Of a DNA stretch of 64,000 nt, positions 8,268 through 20,000 are shown in pieces (position 1 is the first letter of the stretch; every line of letters begins with the position of its first letter). The position numbers and the translations under genes were made by a program. The notes below the pieces were generated by a model that did no database searches, was not told the DNA's origin, and saw only the letters and a list, made by a program, of their open reading frames with translations. The stretch lies in assembly GCA_030537635.1 (NCBI GenBank), contig JAUNVM010000006.1, forward strand, positions 40,469-104,468, given 5' to 3'. The stretch is from Flaviflexus sp. (GTDB lineage Bacteria > Actinomycetota > Actinomycetes > Actinomycetales > Actinomycetaceae).

Positions 8268-10349
8268 ATGGATAACCATTTCGATTGGACAGATCTAGAC
8301 CAGCGCGCGGTGGATATGACACGCGCGCTCGCGGCCGATGCGGTGCAGAAGACCGGCAATGGTCATCCCGGTACCGCGATTTCGCTAGCCCCCGCCGCCT
8401 ACGTCTTGTACAACAAGGTGATGGCGATGGATCCGAGCGATGAGAACTGGCCGGGTCGTGATCGTTTTGTCCTCTCGGCGGGCCATTCTTCACTCACCCA
8501 ATATAATCAGCTGTTCCTCACGGGATTCGGCCTCGAGGTCGAGGACATTGCCGCGCTGCGCACCTGGGATTCGAAGACCCCCGGCCACCCGGAATACAAG
8601 CACACCAAGGGCGTGGAGATCACCACCGGGCCGCTCGGTCAGGGACTTGCCTCCGCCGTGGGCATGGCGATGAGCTCGCGCCGGGAGCGCGGTCTGTTTG
8701 ATCCGGATGCCCCCGCCGGCACCTCCCCCTTTGATCACTTCGTTTATGTCATTGCCGGTGACGGCTGCTTGCAGGAGGGAGTGACCTCCGAGGCCTGCTC
8801 ACTGGCGGGCACCCAGGAGCTCGGCAATCTCATCCTTATCTGGGATGACAATCGCATCTCCATCGAGGATGACACCTCGATCGCCTTCTCCGAGGACGTG
8901 CTGGCCCGCTACGAGGCCTACGGCTGGCATACCCAGCACGTGGATTGGACCGCGGGCGAGAGCTACACGGAGGATCCCCAGGCACTCTACGAGGCGATTC
9001 TGCGCGCCCGCGAGGTGACCGATCGCCCCTCCATTATCCGCCTGTCAACGATCATTGCCTGGCCCTGCCCGACCATGCAGAACACGGGCGCCTCCCACGG
9101 CGCAGCGCTCGGCGAGGAGGAGATTGCCGAGCTGAAGAAGATCATCGGCCTGGATCCGGACAAGAATTTCCAGGTGGATGAGGAGGCGCTCGCCCACACC
9201 CGCGAGGTGGCCGCCCAGCGCGCCGAGGCCGCCCGGGGTGCCTGGGAGGAGAAGATGGCGAGCTGGCGCGAGGCCAATCCCGAGCGCGCCCAGCTGTTTG
9301 ACCGGTTGCTCGCCCACGAGCTTCCCCAAGGATGGGAGGATGAGCTTCCGGTCTTCGACGCGGGTACGTCGATTGCCACCCGCGCGGCCTCGGGCCAGGT
9401 GCTCACCGCGCTAGCCCCGGTGATGCCCGAGCTGTGGGGTGGCTCGGCCGACCTGGCCGGCTCGAACAACACGACGATGAAGGGCGAGCCGTCCTTCCTG
9501 CCCAAGAAGCGCTCCTCGGAGGCCTTCTCGGGCAATATCTACGGACGCACCCTCCACTTCGGTATCCGCGAGCACGCCATGGGCTCGATTCTCAACGGCA
9601 TCGCCCTCGAGGGCCTCACCCGCGCCTACGGTGGCACCTTCCTTGTCTTCTCCGATTACATGCGCCCGGCGGTGCGGCTTGCCGCGCTCATGGGCTCGCC
9701 CTCGATCTTCGTGTGGACCCACGATTCGATTGGGCTCGGCGAAGATGGGCCCACGCACCAGCCGATTGAACACCTGTGGTCCCTGCGCGCGATCCCCGGC
9801 CTGGACATCGTCCGCCCGGCCGACGCAAATGAGACCTCCTACGCTTGGCGCGGTATTCTCTCCCGCCAGGATCGTCCCGCCGGCATCATCCTCTCCCGTC
9901 AGGGCCTGCCCGTTCTTGACCGGGAGGAATACGCGGCCGCCGAGGGCACTCTTAAGGGCGCCTATGTGCTCGCCGAGAGCCCCTCGGAGGCGATCGACGT
10001 CATTCTCATGGCGACCGGCTCGGAAGTCCAGCTGGCCCTCGCCGCCCGCGAGGAGCTCGCCAAGGAGGGTATTGGGGCCCGGGTGGTGTCCATGCCGTGC
10101 CTGGAGTGGTTTGCCGAGCAGGATGAGGAGTACCGCGAGGAGGTTCTCCCCTCCTCCGTGACCGCCCGCGTTTCGGTTGAGGCCGGCTCCACCCTCGGCT
10201 GGGCCAACTATCTCGGTGCCGCCGGCAAGGCCATTGGGCTCGACCACTTCGGCGCCTCCGCCGCCGGCGATGTTCTCTACGAGAAGTTTGGTATCACCGC
10301 CGAGGCCGTCGCGCAGGCCGCGCGCACCTCGCTTGCGCATGCTCGATAG
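8268..10349 (+). CDS. tkt: Transketolase
   Basis: Transketolase is a thiamine-pyrophosphate enzyme of the pentose phosphate pathway that moves two-carbon units between ketose and aldose phosphates. The 693-residue length is normal. The N-terminal domain carries [13 protein letters not shown] (His33 region) and the TPP/Mg motif AGDGCLQEG near residue 163. The middle domain carries the conserved segment [18 protein letters not shown], with the TPP-activating Glu, and [22 protein letters not shown]-terminal domain completes it. The ATG is preceded by ACAGGAGAAAAC, a good ribosome-binding site. It is the only gene of its unit, bounded by a hairpin after the stop. In many actinobacteria tal, zwf and opcA follow tkt, but here secG lies next, on the opposite strand. 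Confidence 0.96.
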   Translation: MDNHFDWTDLDQRAVDMTRALAADAVQKTGNGHPGTAISLAPAAYVLYNKVMAMDPSDENWPGRDRFVLSAGHSSLTQYNQLFLTGFGLEVEDIAALRTWDSKTPGHPEYKHTKGVEITTGPLGQGLASAVGMAMSSRRERGLFDPDAPAGTSPFDHFVYVIAGDGCLQEGVTSEACSLAGTQELGNLILIWDDNRISIEDDTSIAFSEDVLARYEAYGWHTQHVDWTAGESYTEDPQALYEAILRAREVTDRPSIIRLSTIIAWPCPTMQNTGASHGAALGEEEIAELKKIIGLDPDKNFQVDEEALAHTREVAAQRAEAARGAWEEKMASWREANPERAQLFDRLLAHELPQGWEDELPVFDAGTSIATRAASGQVLTALAPVMPELWGGSADLAGSNNTTMKGEPSFLPKKRSSEAFSGNIYGRTLHFGIREHAMGSILNGIALEGLTRAYGGTFLVFSDYMRPAVRLAALMGSPSIFVWTHDSIGLGEDGPTHQPIEHLWSLRAIPGLDIVRPADANETSYAWRGILSRQDRPAGIILSRQGLPVLDREEYAAAEGTLKGAYVLAESPSEAIDVILMATGSEVQLALAAREELAKEGIGARVVSMPCLEWFAEQDEEYREEVLPSSVTARVSVEAGSTLGWANYLGAAGKAIGLDHFGASAAGDVLYEKFGITAEAVAQAARTSLAHAR

Positions 10350-10356
10350 GCAGTAG

Positions 10357-10383
10357 GCCGGGGTCTTCGACGAAGGCCCCGGC
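10357..10383 (+). terminator. GC-rich hairpin after tkt
   Basis: Eight bases after the tkt stop, GCCGGGG plus CTTC pairs with GAAG plus CCCCGGC around a 3-base loop, with one T:G wobble in the stem. No T-run follows, so this is either a weak intrinsic terminator or a 3'-end stabilising hairpin. Confidence 0.55.
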
Positions 10384-10432
10384 GCCGCCCCCCGGGAGGG
10401 TATTCCCGGCAAGACACGACACCGACATAAAA

Positions 10433-10460
10433 AATGTGGCCCCCATCAGGGGGCCACATT
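10433..10460 (-). terminator. Intrinsic terminator of the gap-pgk-tpiA-secG operon
   Basis: A perfect 12-base-pair stem, AATGTGGCCCCC / GGGGGCCACATT, encloses a 4-base loop 10 bases beyond the secG stop. On the minus strand it is followed by a run of T (TTTT directly after the paired ATT), the classic rho-independent arrangement. In the plus direction the following sequence is CTGTGTTATC, so termination of tkt read-through would be weaker. Confidence 0.85.
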
Positions 10461-10470
10461 CTGTGTTATC

Positions 10471-10716
10471 TCATGATTGGAACTTCATGATGAGGCCGAT
10501 AATGATGACGCAGGTGATCCAGACGAGGGCCACGCCGACGGTGATCCGGTTGAGGTTCCGTTCGGCCACGCCCGAGGACCGCATCGCGGTCGACATTCCG
10601 CCGCCGAACATGTCGGAGACGCCTCCGCCCTTGCCCTTGTGCAGCAGAATCGACAGCACGAGGAGAAGCGAAGAGATGACGAGCAGTACGGTGACGATCG
10701 TCTTGAGAATGTCCAC
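10471..10716 (-). CDS. secG: Preprotein translocase subunit SecG
   Basis: SecG is the small accessory subunit of the SecYEG protein-export channel in the cytoplasmic membrane. The 81-residue protein has two hydrophobic helices (about 3-24 and 58-78). They flank the conserved cytoplasmic loop HKGKGGGVSDMFGGG, which is diagnostic for the family. The GTG start at 10716 follows AAAGGACATC. The gene lies 53 bases after tpiA at the end of the glycolytic operon, the standard actinobacterial position, and is followed by a strong terminator. Confidence 0.95.
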   Translation of the reverse strand: MDILKTIVTVLLVISSLLLVLSILLHKGKGGGVSDMFGGGMSTAMRSSGVAERNLNRITVGVALVWITCVIIIGLIMKFQS

Positions 10717-10769
10717 GATGTCCTTTCGGTCAGTTCGGCCTTCAGTGTAGCTGGCCGAGCCGGATTTTC

Positions 10770-11546
10770 CTAGCCCTGGTAGCCCGCGATCTTCGCGAAC
10801 TCGTCAGCCTTGAGAGACGCACCACCAACGAGGGCGCCGTCAACGTCCTCCTTGGCCATGATGTCAGCCACGTTACCGGACTTGACCGAGCCTCCGTAGA
10901 GGACGCGCACCGAGGCGGCGGCTTCCTCCCCGGCGAGCTCGCCCACGGTCTCGCGGACGGCCTGGCACACCTCCTGAGCATCCTCCGGGGTGGCCACTTC
11001 GCCGGTGCCGATGGCCCAGACGGGCTCGTAGGCAATGACGAGATTGGCAACCTGCTCGGCGGCGATGCCCTCGAGGGCGCCCTTGACCTGGGCGACGGTG
11101 TGCTCGACATGCTTGCCGGCCTTACGAACATCGAGGCCCTCGCCCACGCAGATGATGGGCGTGAGGCCGGCCTCGATGGCCTTCTTGGCCTTGGCGTTGA
11201 CGAGCTCATCGGACTCGTTGTGGTATTCGCGACGCTCGGAGTGGCCGATGACGACGTAGGTGCAGCCAAGGGCGGTGAGCATCGAGGTCGAGATCTCACC
11301 GGTGTAGGCGCCGTTATCGTGCGCCGAGACGTCCTGCGCGCCGTAGCCGATCTCGAGCTTGTCGGCGTCGATGACGGTCTGGACGGTGCGAATGTCGGTG
11401 AACGGCGGGATAACAACAACCTCGACATCGCCATAGTTGTGGCGCATGTCCTTGAGGGTCCAGGCGAGCTTCTGGACGAGCTGATTGGCCTCGAGGTGGT
11501 CGAGGTTCATCTTCCAGTTGCCTGCCATAAGCGGGGTACGTGCCAT
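10770..11546 (-). CDS. tpiA: Triosephosphate isomerase
   Basis: This enzyme interconverts dihydroxyacetone phosphate and glyceraldehyde 3-phosphate. The 258-residue TIM barrel shows all active-site residues: Asn10 and Lys12 (AGNWKMN), His102 (IGHSERRE), Glu174 ([11 protein letters not shown]) and the phosphate loop near [10 protein letters not shown]. The ATG is 3 bases from the pgk stop, with GGAGG lying across the end of pgk, so the pair is translationally coupled. Confidence 0.97.
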   Translation of the reverse strand: MARTPLMAGNWKMNLDHLEANQLVQKLAWTLKDMRHNYGDVEVVVIPPFTDIRTVQTVIDADKLEIGYGAQDVSAHDNGAYTGEISTSMLTALGCTYVVIGHSERREYHNESDELVNAKAKKAIEAGLTPIICVGEGLDVRKAGKHVEHTVAQVKGALEGIAAEQVANLVIAYEPVWAIGTGEVATPEDAQEVCQAVRETVGELAGEEAAASVRVLYGGSVKSGNVADIMAKEDVDGALVGGASLKADEFAKIAGYQG

Positions 11547-11549
11547 GGG

Positions 11550-12740
11550 TTAGTCCTCCAAAACTGCGATGCCGGGGAGCTCCTTGCCCTCGAGGAATTC
11601 GAGGGAGGCTCCACCGCCGGTGGAAATGTGGCTAAAGGTGGATTCGTCGAAGCCGAGCTGGCGAACGGCCGCGGCCGAATCGCCGCCGCCGATGACGGTG
11701 TAGCCCTCCGAGTCGGACATCGCCTGGGCGATGGCCTTGGTGCCGGAGGCGAAGGCCTCGAATTCGAAGACGCCCATGGGGCCGTTCCACACGATGGTCT
11801 TCGCGTCGGCGAGCTTCTCGGCATAGAGCTTGGCGGATTCCTCGCCAATGTCCAGGCCCATCTCGTCGCTCGGGATCTCAGATGCCGGCACGTTCTGTAC
11901 GGGGCCGTCGGCCTTGAACTCGGGGGTAACCTTGACGTCGACGGGCAGGACGATCTCAACGCCGGCCTGCTTGGCCTTGTCGAGGTAGCCCTTGACGGTC
12001 TCCACCTGATCCTCCTCGAGCAGCGAGGTGCCCACCTCGTAGCCCTGAGCCTTGAGGAAGGTGTAGGCCATGCCGCCACCAATAAGAAGGCGGTCGGCCT
12101 TGCCGAGGAGATTGGCGATGACGCCGAGCTTGTCGGAGACCTTGGAGCCGCCGAGCACAACCGCGTAGGGCCGCTCGGGATTGTCGGTTGCCTTGGACAG
12201 GGAGTCAATCTCGGCGAAGACGAGCTCTCCGGCTGCGGCCGGAAGGCGCTTGGCTACGTCGTAGACGGAGGCCTGCTTGCGGTGCACAACGCCGAAACCA
12301 TCCGAAACGAAGACGTCGGCGAGGGCGGCGAGCTCATCGGCAAACTGGCCGCGCTCGGCCTCATCCTTCGAGGTTTCGCGCGGATCAAAGCGGACGTTTT
12401 CGAGCAGGGCCACCTGGCCGGGCTCGAGGGCGCCGGCAACGCGCTTCGCGTCTTCCCCGACGGTGTCCTTGGCCAGGGCGACGTTCTGGCCAAGAATCTC
12501 GCCGAGGCGCTTCGCCACGGGGGCGAGGGAAAACTCGGGCTTGACCTCGCCCTTGGGACGACCCAGGTGGGCCATGATGAGCACCTTGGCGTTCGCGTCG
12601 ATGAGGCGCTTGATGGTCGGCAGGGCGGCCTTGATGCGGCCGTCATCGGTAATCGTCGTCCCGTCGAGCGGAACATTGAAGTCGGAGCGAACAAGAACGG
12701 TCTTGCCGCTCAAGTCTCCGAGGGAATCGAGGGTCTTCAT
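11550..12740 (-). CDS. pgk: Phosphoglycerate kinase
   Basis: Pgk transfers phosphate from 1,3-bisphosphoglycerate to ADP, the first ATP-yielding step of lower glycolysis. The 396-residue monomer has the N-terminal substrate signature [13 protein letters not shown], the MAHLGRPKG loop (about 57-65), and the C-terminal nucleotide domain with [13 protein letters not shown] and the glycine-rich [13 protein letters not shown] segment. The ATG at 12740 follows AAAGGACACCT. A stable hairpin lies in the 67-base space between gap and this gene. Confidence 0.97.
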   Translation of the reverse strand: MKTLDSLGDLSGKTVLVRSDFNVPLDGTTITDDGRIKAALPTIKRLIDANAKVLIMAHLGRPKGEVKPEFSLAPVAKRLGEILGQNVALAKDTVGEDAKRVAGALEPGQVALLENVRFDPRETSKDEAERGQFADELAALADVFVSDGFGVVHRKQASVYDVAKRLPAAAGELVFAEIDSLSKATDNPERPYAVVLGGSKVSDKLGVIANLLGKADRLLIGGGMAYTFLKAQGYEVGTSLLEEDQVETVKGYLDKAKQAGVEIVLPVDVKVTPEFKADGPVQNVPASEIPSDEMGLDIGEESAKLYAEKLADAKTIVWNGPMGVFEFEAFASGTKAIAQAMSDSEGYTVIGGGDSAAAVRQLGFDESTFSHISTGGGASLEFLEGKELPGIAVLED

Positions 12741-12756
12741 AGGTGTCCTTTCAGCA

Positions 12757-12789
12757 AAGACGCCCGCGCGCGGGCGCGGCGGGCGTCTT
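12757..12789 (-). terminator. Intercistronic hairpin between gap and pgk
   Basis: AAGACGCCCGC and GCGGGCGTCTT form a perfect 11-base-pair stem around an 11-base GC-rich loop, just downstream of the gap stop on the minus strand. The T-run is minimal (CTTTGC), so partial termination, RNA processing or 3'-end protection of gap mRNA are all possible. The pgk ribosome-binding site lies immediately beyond. Confidence 0.6.
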
Positions 12790-12807
12790 CAGCGGTCATT
12801 GAGCTGC

Positions 12808-13977
<1,170 letters not shown>

Positions 13978-14034
13978 CTAGCGTAGGTTGGCCTGCGCCA
14001 CAATTGAGCAGCTAGCGGCCGACCGGGTGAACCC

Positions 14035-15024
14035 TCAGCCGCGCCCCGCGGAGCGCCGGGCTTCCTCCACCGCATCCAAAGTGGTGGGAATGCCCAGGTC
14101 GGCGGCCTTTTTATCGGCCATGGTGTTGAGCCTGCGCAGCCGCCCCGCCACCGCATCCTTTGTCGCCGGCGGATTGAGCCGCTCGCCAAGGAGGTTCAGG
14201 GAATCCTCAGGGTATTTCATGCGGAACTCCCCCGCCTCGCGCAAATTATCGGGCACCTCATCGCCGAGGATCTCAAAGGCTCGCTTGACCCGAATCACCG
14301 CGACCACCGCGGCATCCGCGCTGCGCCGCATATTCGCATCATCAAAATTGGCGAGCCGATTGGCGGTTCCGGTCACCTCGCGCTCGGTGCGCAGCTCCTC
14401 CCAGCGCAGTACCGCGTCATTGGCTCCCATCCGGGTGAGCATGGCGGCAATGGCATCGCCCTCGCGAATATCGACCCGGTGGGCGCCGCGCGATTCGCGG
14501 GCGCGATAGGCAATACCGAGGCGGCGGGCAAGACCGCCGAGGGCATAGGAGGCCTCCAAGCCCGGGCAGATCACCTCGAGGGCGGCATTGCGACCCGGCT
14601 CGAGGAGGGCACCGCGGGCAAGAAAGGCGCCGCGCCAGGCGGCCGCGGCATCCGCCTTGGAGCCACCGACAATAGCGGGCGGAAGTCCACGCACCGGACG
14701 CCCGTAGGTGTCGATGAGTCCGATCCGCCGGCCGATGCGCTCACCCTGGGCGCCGATGCGCACGAGGTAGTGGTGCATGCCCCGGGTTGTTGTTGACATG
14801 GTGTGCAGCTCGGCCCGGACCCGGAAGAGCACGTGAATGATGCCGGCGAGGCGCCGGGCGCTTGCCGCGTGGGTCAGCTCGGCCTGGAGAAAGACCTTGC
14901 CGGAGTGGATGTGAATGCCGCCGGCGAAGCGGAACATGGTCGCCGCCTCGGAGACCATGGAGCTGGCCACTGTCGTCTCAACGCCAGCCAGCTCATCCTT
15001 CACCGTCGTTGTCAATGCCGGCAT
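14035..15024 (-). CDS. whiA: DNA-binding protein WhiA
   Basis: WhiA is the actinobacterial sporulation/cell-division regulator family, also found in non-sporulating Gram-positives. The 329-residue protein has the N-terminal LAGLIDADG-homing-endonuclease-like fold and a C-terminal helix-turn-helix with the family signature LNLLGERLNPPATKDAV (about 280-297). The start ATG follows AGGGAGAG. It is the last gene of rapZ-yvcK-whiA, a conserved trio. Its position next to gap and pgk matches other actinobacteria. The homing-endonuclease-like domain of this family has no known nuclease activity. Confidence 0.95.
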   Translation of the reverse strand: MPALTTTVKDELAGVETTVASSMVSEAATMFRFAGGIHIHSGKVFLQAELTHAASARRLAGIIHVLFRVRAELHTMSTTTRGMHHYLVRIGAQGERIGRRIGLIDTYGRPVRGLPPAIVGGSKADAAAAWRGAFLARGALLEPGRNAALEVICPGLEASYALGGLARRLGIAYRARESRGAHRVDIREGDAIAAMLTRMGANDAVLRWEELRTEREVTGTANRLANFDDANMRRSADAAVVAVIRVKRAFEILGDEVPDNLREAGEFRMKYPEDSLNLLGERLNPPATKDAVAGRLRRLNTMADKKAADLGIPTTLDAVEEARRSAGRG

Positions 15025-15083
15025 TCAATCTCTCCCTCGTCAATAGCTTCTTACGCGACTATAGGCTCACGACTCGGCAGCGT

Positions 15084-16043
15084 CTAGTCAATATCGGTGA
15101 TGGTGCCCTCAAAGGCATCCCGCAGCGCGGCCGCATAACGCAACGAGTCGTGGACCGTGCGGTTCGTGCGGCTGTTGATCTGTCGGAGTACGAGATGCGC
15201 ACCTTCATCACGCACCACGTCGAAGAGCTCATCGAGATCCTCAATCGCGGTGGGATCGGCGATGACCATGTCAAGCCGGTTGCCATCAGCATAGTCAATA
15301 AAGCTGCGCACGTGATCGGCGTGGGTCATGCCGGTGGTCTCGTTGTCGATCGCGAGATTGAGGGAGAGGGCGACGCGTGCGGAAGACTCCTGGAGGGCCT
15401 GGCGAATGTCGGGAATCATGAGATGCGGGATCACCGAGGTGTACCAGGATCCGGGGCCGAAGATGGCCCAGTCGGCATCGGTAATGGCCTCGATGACCTC
15501 GGGCCGCGCCGGAGCATTTTCGGGGCTGAGCCGTACCCGCTCGACGATCCCGGGGGCCACGGCGACGGCCGACTGGCCGCGCACGATGTGGGTGTGGCCG
15601 TGATCGTCAATATCGGCCTCGATGTCGATGGGAACCGAGCACATGGGCAGCACCCTGCCGCGAATCCCGAGCAGGCGGCCCACGTAGTCGAGCCCGGCCA
15701 CCGGATCACCGAGCAGGCCCCACAGGGCGGCGATGAGGAGATTACCGGAGGCGTGCTGGTCGAGCGGCCCATCGGTGGCAAACCGGTGCTGGAGGACGTC
15801 GCGCCACAGCTGGCCCCACTCCCCGTCATCGCACAAAGCGGATAGCGCCATGCGCAGGTCTCCGGGTGGGAGGATGCCGAGCTCGCCGCGCAGCCGGCCC
15901 GACGATCCCCCATCATCCGCCACCGTCACCACCGCGGTGAGATTGTCGGTGACGTGTCGCAGCGCCGATAGCGTGGCGTACAGGCCGTGGCCACCACCAA
16001 AGGCCACCACCTTCGGCCCGCGCGCTCCCGTGGCTAGCATCAT
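15084..16043 (-). CDS. yvcK: YvcK/CofD-like protein
   Basis: The YvcK family binds UDP-sugars and, in Firmicutes and mycobacteria (CuvA), affects cell-wall precursor allocation during gluconeogenic growth. The 319-residue protein opens with the CofD-like signature VAFGGGHGLYATLSALRH and continues with TVADDGGSSGRLRGELG, both nucleotide-sugar-binding loops; FGPGSWYTSVIPHL lies around residue 195. Its start overlaps the rapZ stop by four bases. The alternative assignment, a true CofD (coenzyme F420 transferase), is unlikely given the rapZ-yvcK-whiA context. Confidence 0.92.
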   Translation of the reverse strand: MMLATGARGPKVVAFGGGHGLYATLSALRHVTDNLTAVVTVADDGGSSGRLRGELGILPPGDLRMALSALCDDGEWGQLWRDVLQHRFATDGPLDQHASGNLLIAALWGLLGDPVAGLDYVGRLLGIRGRVLPMCSVPIDIEADIDDHGHTHIVRGQSAVAVAPGIVERVRLSPENAPARPEVIEAITDADWAIFGPGSWYTSVIPHLMIPDIRQALQESSARVALSLNLAIDNETTGMTHADHVRSFIDYADGNRLDMVIADPTAIEDLDELFDVVRDEGAHLVLRQINSRTNRTVHDSLRYAAALRDAFEGTITDID

Positions 16044-16984
16044 TCCCTCCCGAGATCTCGGTGCGCGGTGACCGTGCCAACCCCGCGGGCGCGCAGCCCG
16101 GCCGCGATCGCCTCGGAGATGGCGACGGAGCGATGCTTGCCGCCGGTACAGCCCACCGCAATGGTGACGATCGGCTTGAGCTCTCGCTCGTAGCCGGCCA
16201 GCACCGAGTAGATGAGTTCAACGTAGCGCTCGACGAATTCGCTGGCCCCTTCCCGGGACAGCACGTAGTCGCGCACCGCCTCATCGTGACCGGTGAGGTG
16301 GCGCAGCTCCCCGATCCAGTAGGGATTGGCAAGAAAGCGCACATCGACCACGTGATTGGCATCCATCGGCAGGCCGTACTTGAAGCCAAAGGACATGATG
16401 TTGACCCGGGTGGACAGCTCGGTGTCGGCCGCGACCAGAGAGCGAATCTTTCGCGCAAGGTCGTGCACTGAATACTCGGAGGTGTCAATGACCGTGTCGG
16501 CCCGGGACCTTAAGGAGGCGAGCAGCTTGCGCTCGGAGTGGACGGCATCGAGCAGGCCGCCGCGCGATTGGAGAGGATGCGGCCGGCGCACGGACTCGTA
16601 CCGGTTGACCAGCACCGCGTCGGAGCAGTCGAGGAAGAACACCCGGAAGCGCACACCCTGCTCACGCAGCTGCTCGAGCACGGCGACGAGTTCGGCGAAG
16701 AATTCCCTCGAACGCACGTCAACGACGACGGCGAGGCGCCGTACCTGGCCCGCCGGCGTGATGAGCCCGGTGAGGGCCTTGAGCAGGCGGGGCGGCAGGT
16801 TGTCAACGACATACCAGTCGAGATCCTCGAGCACGGCGGCAGCCCGACTGCGCCCGGCACCGGACATTCCGGTGATGATAATGAGCTCGGTGTCCTCGCC
16901 CTTCTCGGGTGTGGCCTCAATGTTGCGCTCCGGCGCCCAGGCCGGGAAGGAGCCGGTGTCTTGCCTATTGTCGTCGTTCCTCAT
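16040..16984 (-). CDS. rapZ: RapZ-family nucleotide-binding protein (RNase adapter family)
   Basis: In enterobacteria RapZ delivers the small RNA GlmZ to RNase E; in actinobacteria the role of the family is not settled. The 314-residue protein has an N-terminal P-loop domain with GMSGAGRSRAA (about 40-50), where Arg stands at the usual Walker Lys; the same substitution is common in actinobacterial members. The family block DWYVVDNLPP follows. The C-terminal domain contains MSFGFKYGLPMDANHVVDVR and GCTGGKHRSV, typical of the sugar-sensing half. The ATG at 16984 lacks an obvious ribosome-binding site, and the first 35 residues are poorly conserved, so the true start could lie downstream. Confidence 0.9.
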   Translation of the reverse strand: MRNDDNRQDTGSFPAWAPERNIEATPEKGEDTELIIITGMSGAGRSRAAAVLEDLDWYVVDNLPPRLLKALTGLITPAGQVRRLAVVVDVRSREFFAELVAVLEQLREQGVRFRVFFLDCSDAVLVNRYESVRRPHPLQSRGGLLDAVHSERKLLASLRSRADTVIDTSEYSVHDLARKIRSLVAADTELSTRVNIMSFGFKYGLPMDANHVVDVRFLANPYWIGELRHLTGHDEAVRDYVLSREGASEFVERYVELIYSVLAGYERELKPIVTIAVGCTGGKHRSVAISEAIAAGLRARGVGTVTAHRDLGRE

Positions 16985-17043
16985 GCCACTATCGTCCCAC
17001 GTTCTCCCCGCTCACGCCCAGCGTCAGCCAAAACTTCGCCACA

Positions 17044-17076
17044 ACGTGGAGGGGCGGTCATTCCGCCCCTCCACGT
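17044..17076 (-). terminator. Terminator of the pullulanase gene
   Basis: A perfect 14-base-pair stem (ACGTGGAGGGGCGG / CCGCCCCTCCACGT) with a 5-base loop starts 11 bases beyond the pullulanase stop. On the minus strand only a short T-run follows about ten bases later. It isolates this gene from rapZ. Confidence 0.75.
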
Positions 17077-17087
17077 CCCCCTCCTGG

Positions 17088-20000
17088 TTAGCCGGCCCGG
17101 CGCCGCCGCACGAGGGCCGCACCGCCGAGAACGGCCAGGGCCGAGGCCGCAATGAGGCCGAGCACCGAGGCGCCGGTATGGGGCATATCCCCGCCTTCGG
17201 GCTCACCGCTCGGATCGGCCGTGGCATCGGTCGGATCCGCAGTCGGATCGGCGGTGGGGTCCACCGATGGTTCGTCGGTGGGAGGCGTCGTGGGGTCCGC
17301 GCTCGGATCGTCGGTGGCACCCGATGAGGTGACCGCAAAGGCCGCGCCTGCCTCGCCCACGCCCGGCTGGTTGAGCACGACGGAGCGGGTTCCGACAATG
17401 GCATCCGCGGGGATCTTGTAGCTGAAGGCCACCGTGCCATCTTCCGCCACGGCCGAGGAAATCTCCTCGCCGTTGATGGTGAGGATGACATCCTCACCCG
17501 GCTGAAAACCAGTTCCGGTGATCAGGACCGACTCGCCGGGCTTGGCGGTCTTCGGCTCGACCTCCGCGCTCGGCGTATAGGTCGTCTTCGCCGGGGCGGA
17601 CACGAGCACCGCAACGGTGCGCGCCGGGATGGTGACGGCGGCCCGCCCAGCATCCCACGTCGTCTCCTTGACCACGTCATCGGCGCCGGCGGCCTGAATG
17701 TCACTGAGTTCAAACTCGGTGCCGGCCTCGATGCCGTCGATCTCCTCGGTGATGGTGTCGGGCGAGGCGTTGAACACGACGAGCAGATCGTCAATGTTGG
17801 GGTCGATCCCCTCCCCCGGATCGGTGATCCGCATGACGAGCAGGCCCGGGGTTGCCTCGGGTCCCGCATTGGGGAAGCTCACTCGCTCCGCGATGAGCTC
17901 TCCGCTGCCGAGGGTGAACAGCGGGGTGGAGTGGCGCAGCCGCAGCAGGTCCAGGGCCATGGCCCGCGACTTGTCCATATCCGCCTTCGTGGGCTTCAGC
18001 TCGGCATTGGCAAGCAGGGGCTTCATTGACTCCCACTTCTCGCCGTTCTTCTCCTTGATCGGCAGCCCGGTGCCAAACACGTTGGACTCGAGCGACCAGT
18101 CGATGGCGTTGAAGTGATCGCCAGAGTTGTAGGAATCCCGGTCGAGTGACTTCGAGCGGAGAATCTCGGTTCCGGCGTGCCAGAAGGAAGGTGCCTGGCC
18201 GAGGGTGACGGCGGCAAGCGACAGGGAGTTCATCCGCACCCGCGTGTCCATCGACGCATCGGTGGGCAGCTTCCACACGCCATTGTCATAGAGGGACTCG
18301 TTGTCGTGAGCATCCACGTAGTTGATGGTTTCCTGCGGCTGCGCGGCATAACCGGCCTCCTGCCCGCCGTAGTCAACCTCCTTCGCGGCCTTGAGCCCGT
18401 CCTTCGTGTCGAAGGTGTAATCGGCGAGGTTGCCGGTCAGGCCAATGCGTACGAGGTCGGTACGGTAGCGCAGTTGATCCAGCTGCGTGTCCTCATCATC
18501 GGGCGAGTATCCATTCGGATCGGTGAACAGCCCCGAGCCGAAGCCCTGGTGGCTGCGCTGATCATCATCGAAGGGTCCGCCGCCGCGCACGGCATCGCGA
18601 ATCCGGTCGTTGAAGGTGCCGATTCCGGTGCCGGCAATATGGGCCTGGCGGGCTTGAACGAACAGGGCATCGTCGATGACCTCGCCGAAGTTCCAGGCCT
18701 CTCCGTAAAGGTAGATGGCCGAGCCGTCCACCCCGTCCTTGGCGACCGTGAGCTCATCGAGCGCCGCCCGGATGTTCGTCATGTTCTCCAGGGAATGGTG
18801 CCCCATGAGGTCGAAGCGGAAGCCGTCAATGTGGTAGTCCTTCGCCCAGGTGACAATCGAGTCGATCATCATCTTCTCGGCCATGGCATTCTCGGTGGCA
18901 ACATTCTCGCAGCACGAGGACGTTTCAATCTGGCCGGTGGCATTGAGCCGGTGATAGTAGCCGGGAACGACCTTATCGAGAACGGAGGTCGCGCCCTGGC
19001 CCGAGCCCGCGGTGTGGTTATAGACCACATCCTGGATCACCCTGAGGTCGATGTCGTGCAGCGCCTTGACCATCTGCCGGTACTCCAGCGTGCGGGCGCC
19101 ACCGTCTTGATTGCCCTCGGTGGCATACGAGCCCTCCGGGGTCGTCCAGTGGAAGGGATCGTAGCCCCAGTTGAATCCGTCAGCGTCCTTGACCGCGGCC
19201 ACGGCGGCCTGCTGCTCGGGGCTATCCGGTCCAGCATCGGGAATCTCTGGCACCTTCTGGTCCGCGCGGTTCTCCGGAATCGTTGCGATGTCGAAGGAGG
19301 GCAGCAGGTGCACGGTGGTCATGCCGGCCGCGGCCAGCTCGGCCAGGTGGCTCATGCCGGCGGAGCCGGCGTGCGTAAAGGCCCGATAGCTGCCGCGATC
19401 ACCCTCGGGCACCGTGGTGTCGGCAATCGAGAAGTCTCGGATGTGGAGCTCGTAGATCGTCTGTTCGGCCTGGGTGCGTAGCTTGGGCATGGTCGAGGAT
19501 TCCCAATCCGCGGGCGCAAGCGCCGGATCATCCAGGTCAACAATGACCGAGCGGGTCGAGTCCATGGTCAGGCCCACCGAGTACGGATCGGTGACCGCAT
19601 TGGTGACAATTTCGCCGGCGCTCGGCACGTAGACATCAACGTTCCACAGGTACTGCGCGTTCTTCCACGATGCCTCCCCCGGTACGGTCCACACGCCGTC
19701 ATCATCGCGGGTGGCAGCCACCGTGGTCTCCTCACCATCCACCCAGACGGTGGCGGTGACGTCCATGGCCGTTGGAGCCCACAGCGCAAGCGAGGGAACC
19801 TCGTCATTCCACACGACGCCGAGCGGGCGTTCGGTGGCGCCGGGATACAGCGCATCGAGCGCGCCGGCAATCTGGGTGTTGGTTCGGGCCACGGCCTCGC
19901 CGCCGCTTTCCGCCTCAACGGTGACCGGGCCGCGCAGCAGCTCACGCACCGCCCCCTCATCATCTCCCTGCGCGCTGATGACAAGCTTGGTGTAGCCGGC

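Noticed and set aside
16040..16984. RapZ Walker A Lys replaced by Arg (GMSGAGRS) as a sign of inactivation
   Set aside because: As far as I recall the same GMSGAGRS motif is common in intact actinobacterial RapZ proteins, so it is a family feature rather than decay.
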